Assembly (NCBI RefSeq): GCF_007748195.1
Contig: NZ_CP037920.1
Location: forward strand, 3,597,501-3,661,500
DNA length: 64,000 bases
Direction: 5' to 3'
DNA from: Gimesia aquarii
GTDB taxonomy: Bacteria; Planctomycetota; Planctomycetia; Planctomycetales; Planctomycetaceae
Each line of letters starts with the position of its first letter. Positions within the stretch are counted from its first letter, which is position 1. The position numbers were made by a program, and so were the translations under genes. Positions 45,643 through 54,118 of this stretch are shown here, in pieces. Below the pieces are notes generated by a model. The model was given only the letters and a program-made list of their open reading frames with translations. It ran no database searches and was not told the origin of the DNA.

Positions 45643-47559
45643 ATGATGTTAAAAAACGGTTTTTCACTAGGATGCGGCGCGTTGGTTCTTGCACTGTTCA
45701 CAGGCTGTGCTTCGATGGTGGAAATGCAGGCTATTGAACAATTTGCAAACGCCATTGAAAATGATGATCTTAAAAAACTGAAACATCATAGTACAATGAA
45801 GTTTTCTAAGGTTGCCCTCCGAAATGAATCTTCGATTGACGATCTGAAAATACTCCGAATTCCAACAGGAGAAACCACGGTAGTTAATATCAAAGATGTT
45901 TCGAAAAATCATAAAAAAGTGGTCGTCGAAGTTGGGGAAAACAAAAAGAAACTGCTCTACGATCTAAAACAAGTCACCAAAACAGGCAAATGGGTAGTAG
46001 ATGATATCTATGTCAAGCAAAAACAAAAAAATCTATCTGTGATGAAATCGGTATCTGAGCAGATGGATTTACTACTCACTGTTCGCGAATTTGTATCTGC
46101 CTGGGAAGCTGGAAATCGTGACGACATTCTCGGTACAACGGATACAAAATTTAAAGAGGTTCTAGAAGAATTACATCCTGCATATCTGGCAAGGCTTTCT
46201 AAAAACATTGCAGGCGAACCCCAAAAATCAAAAAAGAAGAAGAAACCTGATGCACAGTTAGACAAAAATATCGCCATTGTCAGGCTGCCTCGTAAATCGG
46301 GACAGATGGTGATTTCAATGCAACTTGAGAAAGGTAAATGGAAGGCAACAGATGTTGCCGTAGAATCAAAGATCGATGGCAAGCATGTGAAATCTGCCAA
46401 AAAACAGGCGAAAATGTTATTGGCTGTTAGTCATTTTCTGGATGCCTACCAGCAAGGCAATAAAGATGATTTGAAAAAATATGCGACAGATCAATTTTTT
46501 CGTGGCAGCCTTGCTTTTGGAGACCTGACATTAGCTCCGTTACCTCTGGCAGCTGATGCTGCTGCAGATTATGAACTCAAAATTGAAAGTAATCTGGCAA
46601 GTTTTGTGACTCATGCTGCAGGTAGAATGATCAGCTTGTCCCTGATTAAAATTGAATCTGATGAAATCGACATTCCTGAAAAGTATCTGGTAGAGGAAGT
46701 CACACTGTTCCATGAGCAGGATAATCAGCAGGTAAATCTGACATCTTTATTTTCAGCGCGTGCTATCACAAAGTTGTTTGGTGATGCTCTTAATAAACGT
46801 GATATGAAAATTCTTGAATTTAGTTCGACACCAGATTTTTCTGCACGAGTTTGGAAGAGAGTAAAACCAAATTTAGTCCAGCAACTACCGGTTAAAGAGA
46901 TCTCTGGCGATGATATCAAAATATTGGATACGAAATTCAATGGAGCCGTAACAACGGTTTCCGTACGACAGGGAAATCTCCCCCTGACTTATATTTTACG
47001 AGAGCATTTAGGGCAACTTTTAGTCGATGACATTCAACTCGACCTAAAGGGGAGACCATCTTCTGTAAAAGAGACTCTAGAAGTAATGATACAAGTGCAA
47101 AATTATGCGTATTATTTACATGAACAGGATATTCGAAAACTGCAAAGAAATTCCTCACGTGATTTTAACGAAATGGTTTGGAGACAAGTTGACCAGGTTC
47201 CTGAAACTGCATACCAGATTCCAGAGTTTCTTATGACTGAATTATCCAGTCTCGATCGTAATGAAAATGAGGAATACTGTCGTATTCAGCTAGGCGACAA
47301 TTACAAGGGGGCCATTGTCATGATGAAAAAACAGTATGGCAGACTTGTGATTGATGATATTACGATTATGACTGATAAGGTTGCCTCTCAGTCGGTTTCG
47401 ATGAAGAAAGAACTGCGATTAGCTATGGCGGCAGTTCCAGGGAAGCTACGACAACATACTGTCCAGGCAGCATATACTATCACGAATAAAGAAGATTCAG
47501 ACACGAAGCCACCGGTTATTGAGCCTGCCGCATTCGAATCGCCTCAACAGGAGCCTTAA
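45643..47559 (+). CDS. lipoprotein with five tandem NTF2-like repeats
   Basis: 638 residues. The lipoprotein signal ends in LFTGC (Cys22). Five repeats of about 100 residues follow, at roughly 28-125, 138-243, 254-357, 367-467 and 475-576. Each begins with a helix of the type LLLTVREFVSAWEAGNRDDI, AVSHFLDAYQQGNKDDL or ITKLFGDALNKRDMKIL. Each ends in a strand pair like GKWVVDDIYV, LGQLLVDDIQL or YGRLVIDDITI. This is the pattern of an NTF2/SnoaL-like cone domain. A low-complexity tail closes it. No function is known. Its stop shares four bases with the stop of the phosphofructokinase gene. Confidence 0.78.
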   Translation: MMLKNGFSLGCGALVLALFTGCASMVEMQAIEQFANAIENDDLKKLKHHSTMKFSKVALRNESSIDDLKILRIPTGETTVVNIKDVSKNHKKVVVEVGENKKKLLYDLKQVTKTGKWVVDDIYVKQKQKNLSVMKSVSEQMDLLLTVREFVSAWEAGNRDDILGTTDTKFKEVLEELHPAYLARLSKNIAGEPQKSKKKKKPDAQLDKNIAIVRLPRKSGQMVISMQLEKGKWKATDVAVESKIDGKHVKSAKKQAKMLLAVSHFLDAYQQGNKDDLKKYATDQFFRGSLAFGDLTLAPLPLAADAAADYELKIESNLASFVTHAAGRMISLSLIKIESDEIDIPEKYLVEEVTLFHEQDNQQVNLTSLFSARAITKLFGDALNKRDMKILEFSSTPDFSARVWKRVKPNLVQQLPVKEISGDDIKILDTKFNGAVTTVSVRQGNLPLTYILREHLGQLLVDDIQLDLKGRPSSVKETLEVMIQVQNYAYYLHEQDIRKLQRNSSRDFNEMVWRQVDQVPETAYQIPEFLMTELSSLDRNENEEYCRIQLGDNYKGAIVMMKKQYGRLVIDDITIMTDKVASQSVSMKKELRLAMAAVPGKLRQHTVQAAYTITNKEDSDTKPPVIEPAAFESPQQEP

Positions 47560-48974
47560 AATTGATCGTCAGGCCGTTCTTCGTTGATTGAATTTGAATT
47601 CAAATAGCGAATGTGTTTGTGAATTCTAACATTGCTGCTTTGATATCTGGTTTTTAAGTGTCCAGTATCAAACAGGTCCTCACGTATTTGCTCAAGATCA
47701 TCTGAACCAATGGCATCAGTAAAGATTTTGGAAAGATAATCGACTCCGAGCTTGGATGGCTGAAATCGATGCTCATCATAAAATCCTAAGTGTAGTAATC
47801 TGGGGTGGATACCTCGCCAAGAATCTCTCAACGCATTTCCATTGATAGAACTGACATAAAAACCTTTCTGCTCACTCCACTGCAAGATCGCAACATAATT
47901 ATTTTGGCGTTGTACGATCAGGTCGACTGCTTTGCCTCCTAATTGCGTTGCGTAAAAACGATCAAATAGAATGGGACGCCCTCCACGTTGGGTGTGTCCA
48001 ATTTTTCGAGTAAAGGTTGCAGACTTTGCGAGTTCATGTCGTTTTCTGGAAACAAAGTAGTGATCCCCGAGTGAATCGATCAGCATGTTTTGCAACACTT
48101 CGGCAGCACCACTGAAAATCACGTTCCCCGCAGGGTCCACACTTTGAGAAATATCACCGAGTCGTTTCCCATTTTCATCTCGTAAACCTTCTCCGATGAC
48201 GATCACCACGTTTTTTTGAACATCATATAAATCGCGTACTCGTTGCTCAAATCGTTCATAATTTAAAGGGACTTCCGGGATCAGAATAATATCGGGTTGA
48301 CCATAGGCAGACCCCAGTGCGAGATAACCAGATTCTCGGCCCATTACTTCGACAATGGCGATGCGGCGATGACTTTCAGCAGTTGTTCGAATACGTTGGA
48401 CTCCCTGAGCACAGACATAAACCGCTGTGGCATAACCGGGCGTGGCAAAATTCACAATGTCGTCTAATTCTATGTCTTGTTTGCTAGGCAGTTTTCGGAA
48501 GTGTTCTTTTTTGGTTTCCGGGTCGACTTCGCGAACCCACTCATTGGTTTCATCCAGGTAATTTAAACCCAGATCATTGTCGATGGTCTTGGGGGCTAAG
48601 ACGCATGGCATAAATTGAGAAACAGGTTGCATCCCATTAATTGTCCCATCACCGCCAATACAGATTAAACCTTCGATGCCGAGTTGATCTAAACGTTTTT
48701 TGACGAGTTTCAATTCATCTGAATGCGATTCATCAATGTAAGTACGAGAGGAGCCTAATATCGTACCTCCACAACGTGGATCAAGTTCGGGAATTGTGGA
48801 GTATAAGGGATTGAGTCGCAGGTGGGGTACATTAGGATCTAGCAGTCCACCAAATCCTTTGATAATCCCTATCACTTCGATTCGTAGTTCATTTGCTCGT
48901 TCGACGGCTCCAAAAATTGTCGCATTCAAAGCCGGTGTATCTCCACCTGCCGTTAAGAGGGCAATCCGACGCAT
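47556..48974 (-). CDS. 6-phosphofructokinase (G/K motif type)
   Basis: 472 residues. It phosphorylates fructose 6-phosphate in glycolysis. The N-terminus RRIALLTAGGDTPALNATI is standard. The phosphoryl-donor site has GGDGT (residues 107-111) and the substrate loop APKTIDNDLG with Lys129. VEVMGRESGYLALGSAY and LGHTQRGGRP-type sequence (IGHTQRGGRPILFDRFYA) follow. The Gly in GGDG suggests ATP and the Lys of PKTIDND is the PPi-type residue. The combination is known in the mixed group, members of which can be ATP-dependent. It converges with the lipoprotein gene, sharing TTAA as both stops. I leave out a symbol because the donor is unclear. Confidence 0.9.
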   Translation of the reverse strand: MRRIALLTAGGDTPALNATIFGAVERANELRIEVIGIIKGFGGLLDPNVPHLRLNPLYSTIPELDPRCGGTILGSSRTYIDESHSDELKLVKKRLDQLGIEGLICIGGDGTINGMQPVSQFMPCVLAPKTIDNDLGLNYLDETNEWVREVDPETKKEHFRKLPSKQDIELDDIVNFATPGYATAVYVCAQGVQRIRTTAESHRRIAIVEVMGRESGYLALGSAYGQPDIILIPEVPLNYERFEQRVRDLYDVQKNVVIVIGEGLRDENGKRLGDISQSVDPAGNVIFSGAAEVLQNMLIDSLGDHYFVSRKRHELAKSATFTRKIGHTQRGGRPILFDRFYATQLGGKAVDLIVQRQNNYVAILQWSEQKGFYVSSINGNALRDSWRGIHPRLLHLGFYDEHRFQPSKLGVDYLSKIFTDAIGSDDLEQIREDLFDTGHLKTRYQSSNVRIHKHIRYLNSNSINEERPDDQF

Positions 48975-49322
48975 ACTGATCTATTCCTACTGAAGTTCGA
49001 GTTGGATTTTGAAATTACCTTTGATTTCAGTATCCGATAACCTGAAGGGTAGACTTTAGTTAAGATTTGAAAAATGTGATTCGCTATTTACCCTTTTTGA
49101 AGATTTGCGATAATGCGATATGTAACTGCTGATGTTTCAGCACTATAGCATAGACTCAACAGTATCAGGTATTCTCGCATCGGATAATGATCTTGTTCAA
49201 ATCGGATTTCAGGTATTTTTGAGAACTTTTGATGCACATTATCTAATGAATGACATCAGTTAGACTCCTTAACTCTTTGTTTTACCTATATTCTTAGAGT
49301 TTCGCTTCATAAGAGGTTTGAC
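48975..49322. other. 350-bp intergenic region between divergent genes
   Basis: This region separates the divergent phosphofructokinase and HtrA-like genes. It is AT-rich and no clear palindrome, terminator or RNA gene is visible. Confidence 0.3.
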
Positions 49323-50546
49323 ATGAAATATATATTTGGTTGTTTTCTCTCAGCAATCCTGGGTGGTCTGATTGTTACGTCAATGAATTCACCCTCTCGT
49401 GGTTGGATTTCAATTTCAGAAGCACAAGGTCCACCACCTAAGTTGACGGGACCGAGGATTTTACCTCCTACGCCATTACGCCCGCCAGGTTCGAATCCAC
49501 CAGTGGCGAAAGATTCAAAATTACCTGACCGGAAGGAAGTCTTTAATGCACGTGGGTTGACGCCCGAAGAAGAAGTCAATGTGAGTGTGTATGAAAAATT
49601 AAATAAAAGTGTGGCACACATCACAACGAAAAGCACAAAAACAGATGGTTTTTTCTTACTTGAGTATGATACGGAAGGTGCTGGTTCTGGAGCGATCATT
49701 GATAACGCAGGCCATATTCTAACGAATTATCATGTCATCGAAGACGCTCAAGAAGTTAATGTAACGTTGTTTAATGGAAAGTCCTACCCGGCAACTTTTG
49801 TTGGCGCTGACGCGATTAATGATATTGCTGTGATTAAAATTGAGGAAGATCCGAGTGTCTTGAGTCCTGTGGTTATGACAGATTCCAGTCAATTAAAAGT
49901 CGGTCAAAGAGTTTTTGCGATTGGCAATCCTTTTGGTCTCGAACGAACGATGACGTGTGGCATCATTTCAAGTTTGAACAGATCATTAAAACTACGTGGT
50001 AACCGCACAATTAAATCGATCATCCAGATTGATGCTGCTGTAAATCCTGGTAATTCAGGAGGCCCCTTACTCAATTCACATGGCCAGTTAATTGGTATCA
50101 ATACTGCTATTGCCAGTAAGACTGGCCAAAGTTCAGGTGTTGGCTTTGCAATTCCTTCGAATTTGGTGGCGCGTGTGGTTCCACAGTTACTGACACACGG
50201 TCACATGATCCATCCGGAAATTGGAATCCAGCGTGTCTACGAAACCGAACAGGGATTACTCGTCGCTAAGTTAACGCCCGGAGGGCCAGCCGAGAAAGCA
50301 GGGATACGTGGCCCCAAAATATTGAGACAGAGAAGAGGTTTGATTGTGATTGAGCGTATTGATCGCGGAGCCGCAGATTTAATTGTTGCCGTTGATCAAA
50401 AACAGGTCAAGTCCGCGTCTGATTTTCTTGACTATATCGAAAGTAAAAAACCAGGAGACACGGTGACTGTGACTGTTCTAAGAGGCAAAGAGCAAACTCC
50501 TACCAAAGTCTCAGTGACTTTGACGGCCAGTCACCCGAGTCGATAA
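49323..50546 (+). CDS. HtrA-like serine protease with one PDZ domain
   Basis: 407 residues. An N-terminal membrane anchor or signal (FGCFLSAILGGLIVTSM) and a Pro-rich linker come before the S1C protease. The triad is His137 (LTNYHVIED), Asp167 (INDIAVIKI) and Ser245 (NPGNSGGPLL). The PDZ domain follows (GIQRVYETEQGLLVAKLTPGGPAEKAGI ... LIVAVDQKQVKSASDFLDYI). The oxyanion region AIGNPFGLERTMT is present. The order is that of DegS/DegQ-type quality-control proteases in the periplasm. It lies just upstream of the convergent rpmA gene and shares the terminator region with it. Confidence 0.93.
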   Translation: MKYIFGCFLSAILGGLIVTSMNSPSRGWISISEAQGPPPKLTGPRILPPTPLRPPGSNPPVAKDSKLPDRKEVFNARGLTPEEEVNVSVYEKLNKSVAHITTKSTKTDGFFLLEYDTEGAGSGAIIDNAGHILTNYHVIEDAQEVNVTLFNGKSYPATFVGADAINDIAVIKIEEDPSVLSPVVMTDSSQLKVGQRVFAIGNPFGLERTMTCGIISSLNRSLKLRGNRTIKSIIQIDAAVNPGNSGGPLLNSHGQLIGINTAIASKTGQSSGVGFAIPSNLVARVVPQLLTHGHMIHPEIGIQRVYETEQGLLVAKLTPGGPAEKAGIRGPKILRQRRGLIVIERIDRGAADLIVAVDQKQVKSASDFLDYIESKKPGDTVTVTVLRGKEQTPTKVSVTLTASHPSR

Positions 50547-50550
50547 CAAA

Positions 50551-50582
50551 AAAAGCTCCCTGAATGCATGATTCAGAGAGCC
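50551..50582 (-). terminator. hairpin terminator for rpmA
   Basis: GCTC-CCTGAAT with its complement ATTCAG-GAGAGC forms a 10-11-bp stem with a GCATG loop. On the minus strand it is followed by seven T residues, so it ends the rpmA transcript; the plus-strand HtrA gene has no T run here. Confidence 0.8.
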
Positions 50583-50604
50583 TAGATGTAAATTGTGAAT
50601 AAGC

Positions 50605-50856
50605 TTAGTTCAGTGCAGGTTCAACGTTAATTCGTCGACCTTCCTTGTCGAAGTAGACTTTTCCCTCAACCAGAGAAAAAATGGTATAGTCTCTCCCCAT
50701 ACCGACATTTTTACCAGGATGCCATTTTGTTCCGCATTGACGGGCAATAATATTTCCTGCCAGGACGCTCTCACCGCCAAACTTCTTGATTCCACGGCGT
50801 TGTGCCTCTGAATCACGCCCGTTACGGCTGGAACCTTGTCCTTTCTTATGAGCCAT
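50605..50856 (-). CDS. rpmA: 50S ribosomal protein L27
   Basis: 83 residues. L27 lies near the peptidyl transferase centre. The start [29 protein letters not shown] is the standard family opening, followed by [33 protein letters not shown]. There is no Firmicutes-type N-terminal cleavage peptide. GAGG nine bases upstream marks the ATG. In most bacteria rpmA follows rplU and precedes obg; here the upstream gene on this strand is an unrelated secreted protein and no rplU or obg is in the window. Confidence 0.97.
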   Translation of the reverse strand: MAHKKGQGSSRNGRDSEAQRRGIKKFGGESVLAGNIIARQCGTKWHPGKNVGMGRDYTIFSLVEGKVYFDKEGRRINVEPALN

Positions 50857-51012
50857 TTCTTTAATCCTCAGATCGCAAAACTCACCCGCATTTAGGGGTA
50901 TCAGTAAAAAACGTGTTATTTAAGGCCGTATATTGGCGAATTAGGCCCGAACTTGCAAGTGATAATCGTATTTGACGCTCAGATCTCGCTTTTTTCCAGG
51001 GATTGGTAAAAA

Positions 51013-51852
51013 TTAAGGCTTGGGGGCATCAGGATCTTCCAGATTCAGTACTTTTTTCATCGTAGCTGCCGTTTTAGGATCATCTGGTAGATAAACCCAG
51101 TAGGGATTCCCTTTCGGACGAAATTCCTGTTCCTGTTGCCCAAACTCATCGCCAGGTCGCCAATATTGCTGTACCAGAACTTTTCGTAGGGTAATCGTTT
51201 TTCCGTCAGGTCCTTCTACATTTTTATAGCCATTTGAGAGTCCCGAAAAGAGCAAAGTAAAGTAATCCGTATTGGGGTCAATTCCGGTCCACACACAAAG
51301 ACCATAAATCGCATTTTCATCTTTTGCGTTCTTGGGAGTTTCAGCTGGTAGTTCGCCAATAATATCGACAGCATTCTTAAACTGGCGTCGTTCTCGTTGA
51401 TTAATGATTTTCTCTGCCTCAGGAAGAATCTGATTGGGGTAGATTTTCTGTTGGCCATTATCGTTGGTAATCAGTGTCACTTCAGGAACAAATAAAGCTG
51501 GCCCTGGAGGCGGAACTTTTTCATTTTCAGGAGTGAATTCGTCGGTATCGTCACGTCGTTCGATAGGACGAAGGACGCATTTGTATACAATGTACCAAAC
51601 TAAGGTTTTCTCTTTCTTGCCAGTTTTGGGGTTCGTCAAGTCCATGCGAACCATCCGCATCGGCTTGAAAGTCGCATCAAGTACCCATAACGATTTCTGA
51701 GCTGCCCGTTCCTCACCTGTGGCTGCTAAGTCTGCTTTAATCGTAAAGCCACGAGTCAAATTTTGAGCAACGGCTTGATTATCAGTCCATGAAAGATGCA
51801 AACATCCACAAATCAAAAGGATCAAAGCAGATTGGTTACGAGAATTATGCAT
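51013..51852 (-). CDS. secreted protein of unknown function
   Basis: 279 residues from ATG 51852, which has GAGG at good spacing; longer forms in the frame (to 52005) lack a ribosome site. After a signal peptide (LILLICGCLHLSW... A-QN) comes a beta-rich region with WVLDATFKPMRMVRMDLTNP and KTLVWYIVYKCVLRPIER. A middle block PALFVPEVTLITNDNGQQKIYPNQILPEA and an end with PYWVYLPDDPK follow. No known family is recognised. It is on the same strand as rpmA, 150 bp upstream of it. It may be a planctomycete envelope protein. Confidence 0.68.
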   Translation of the reverse strand: MHNSRNQSALILLICGCLHLSWTDNQAVAQNLTRGFTIKADLAATGEERAAQKSLWVLDATFKPMRMVRMDLTNPKTGKKEKTLVWYIVYKCVLRPIERRDDTDEFTPENEKVPPPGPALFVPEVTLITNDNGQQKIYPNQILPEAEKIINQRERRQFKNAVDIIGELPAETPKNAKDENAIYGLCVWTGIDPNTDYFTLLFSGLSNGYKNVEGPDGKTITLRKVLVQQYWRPGDEFGQQEQEFRPKGNPYWVYLPDDPKTAATMKKVLNLEDPDAPKP

Positions 51853-52286
51853 GAAGAACCTCAGAGCTTCTGGCGAATCAACATTGAGAGCTGTTTTTGA
51901 GAGTACCAGTTTATCGACGTATTCACTGAAACTCCAACAGAGACTTTGTGGAAAATTATGAACGGTACAAATGAATATTTCCGAAAGTGCAAGATGGTGG
52001 AACAACTTTTAGCGACATCCACATAATCTGACTATACCCGTGCCGAGAATGGATGGTCAAGCTCTTGATTTGAGAACTCAGAGATTTCGCTGGCAAATTC
52101 AGGGCATAGCCATATTGATCCACGAATTTAAGTGGTTCACGTTCGTCGAGAAAGTCCTGTATGCGACTGAATGAGTCGAATTCAGGTGATGAACTGAGCC
52201 TTACCAGAACCACACAGTCGATTAATCAGCATAAACGCTACAAACGACAACTGATGTAGGATATGTTTTGATTCAGGGACTGTGCT
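51853..52286. other. 430-bp intergenic region
   Basis: Between the kinase stop and the next minus-strand start. In-frame extensions and a weak ORF (51956-52213, minus) have no ribosome site. No terminator, RNA gene or repeat is seen. Confidence 0.3.
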
Positions 52287-53801
52287 TTAATGCAAATCAT
52301 GTCCAGTCAGTTGTTGTTCGATTTCATCGGCATGTTGTGCGACAGCCATGACACTTTTGCGAATGTCCTCGGCATCTACAGTCGAACGCGGGAATGTATC
52401 GATCATCACAAATTTTGTCTTGCCATCTACTTCGCGGATGGAGATTCCGCCATGTGAAATCTCTGAATTTAGTCGAAGTGCTTCTTCATAATATTCGGGC
52501 TGTGCATCGCAGCAAGTGCTGTAGATCAATAATAATCGTTCATGCATCTGGTGATCGCTACGTTCAATAAACACAGTTTGTTTCCGTTTACCAGATTGTT
52601 TGACTTCCAGAATATATTGCAGTCCTTTACGTTTCCAGGAGACGTTCTTATTTCTGCCAAACGCTTCGAAAAGCATCGCTTCAATATTCTTCACTTGTCC
52701 CAAAACGGCATTCAGAAACTGTGCTGCCATGAACCCATTTTGGAATCGGTTGGCAGGACTCTTATCCAGCATCAAAGAGACACATTCCGCAATCTCCAGT
52801 GAAATGTGGGGACACAACTCACGCACACTTGGTGTGGGTTTGGATGTCACTTCCTGAATGAGAGAATTGAAATCCTGCCCACGATGAGGAAGTTGTCCCG
52901 TTAACAATACAAAGAAGCAAACTCCCAACGAATAAATATCTGATGTCGCCGTGGCAGGAGATCCCTGAAATAACTCAGGGGCCATGAAGTTTGGTGTACC
53001 TGCCAAGGATTCATGTGAATATAGTTGATCGTCAGCATTAATTCGTTTTGCCAGGCCGAAGTCCGCAATTTTAGGGACTCCCGAACTGGTTAAGAGAATA
53101 TTCTCCAACTTCAGATCCTGATGAATAATCCCTTTCATATGCGCAGTTCCCAAGCCAGAGGCAATCTGCGCGATTAACGAAGTTGCATGTAAGGGATTAA
53201 GTGGGCCATCTTCTCGGATGATATGACTGAGTGCTCTACCAGCGACCAGTTCCATTTCGAGAAACCGGTAACCACGCGCTTCACCAATGGCATGTGCCGT
53301 TACAATGTTCGGGTGGTTCAATGTGGCAACTGCACGACCTTCATGAAAGAAACGTTCTACATAGTCTGGATCGCGTTCCGCTAAGCGTGGCAACAAAATT
53401 TTCAAAGCGCATTGTCTTCCGAGATCACGGTGAGTTGCCAGGTAAACCATCCCCATTCCACCGCGCCCAATCAACGATTGACATTGATAGACATGTAAAT
53501 CCGTGCCAATAATAGGGTCTGCTTCTTCAGAAGAAAACGGGGGTACGACAGGAACTCGTGCATCCAAATTATTAAAAACGATTGTTTCTTCTAAAGCAGA
53601 TGCAGAGATATCATCAACCTGTGCGCCACAAACAGGACAGGATTTTTCCCCTCCCTCCTGGAAGAAACTCGAGTTACAGTTGGCGCAGTATTGAAGTTGG
53701 CAATGGTTTTCTTGTGTATCCTCTTCAAGGTCTTGTTCTGATGACATTTCTATAATTTGCTCTTCGGAACAGTTAACATCTGTGATTAATGAGTCGTTCA
53801 T
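52287..53801 (-). CDS. serine/threonine protein kinase with N-terminal zinc ribbon
   Basis: 504 residues from ATG 53801 (AGGG eight bases upstream; ATG 53825 is possible). An acidic N-terminus precedes a zinc ribbon with Cys39, Cys42, Cys55, Cys58 (YCANC...SCPVC). The kinase domain has the glycine loop GRGGMGMVY (112-120), Lys134 in CALK, catalytic HQDLKLEN (His227, Asp229, Asn234) and DFG at 247-249. The usual Arg of HRD is Gln. About 120 C-terminal residues are alpha/beta with no membrane helix. It is cytoplasmic, likely a Pkn2/PknB-type Hanks kinase. Monocistronic. Confidence 0.92.
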   Translation of the reverse strand: MNDSLITDVNCSEEQIIEMSSEQDLEEDTQENHCQLQYCANCNSSFFQEGGEKSCPVCGAQVDDISASALEETIVFNNLDARVPVVPPFSSEEADPIIGTDLHVYQCQSLIGRGGMGMVYLATHRDLGRQCALKILLPRLAERDPDYVERFFHEGRAVATLNHPNIVTAHAIGEARGYRFLEMELVAGRALSHIIREDGPLNPLHATSLIAQIASGLGTAHMKGIIHQDLKLENILLTSSGVPKIADFGLAKRINADDQLYSHESLAGTPNFMAPELFQGSPATATSDIYSLGVCFFVLLTGQLPHRGQDFNSLIQEVTSKPTPSVRELCPHISLEIAECVSLMLDKSPANRFQNGFMAAQFLNAVLGQVKNIEAMLFEAFGRNKNVSWKRKGLQYILEVKQSGKRKQTVFIERSDHQMHERLLLIYSTCCDAQPEYYEEALRLNSEISHGGISIREVDGKTKFVMIDTFPRSTVDAEDIRKSVMAVAQHADEIEQQLTGHDLH

Positions 53802-54118
53802 TGATGTGGCCCTGCTAAATATCATACCTGAATTTGAGGTAAAAGCGATAACTGGTTTCCTTGAGATGGGGGTGTTGTTCTTTATGATTCGCTTGGGAGT
53901 TCAGATTATTTGGAATGAATCCCGAATTTCCTGAAAAAAACATGAGTTCGCGCTTCTTAATCAAGACTATATAAACATAGACTGCAGCAAAGCCATTGAA
54001 GTTCCATCAGAAATGGTTTTCGTGACATAAAATATTTGAAAAAAATAAGTTACATCAAAACGTCTTGCTGTTCTTTCACGTCAGTAAGCACATTATTACC
54101 CAGAAACAGAATATTTTA

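Noticed and set aside
49307-49699. ORF of 130 codons on the minus strand opposite the HtrA-like gene start
   Set aside because: Lies antisense to a clear protease and shows no features of its own.
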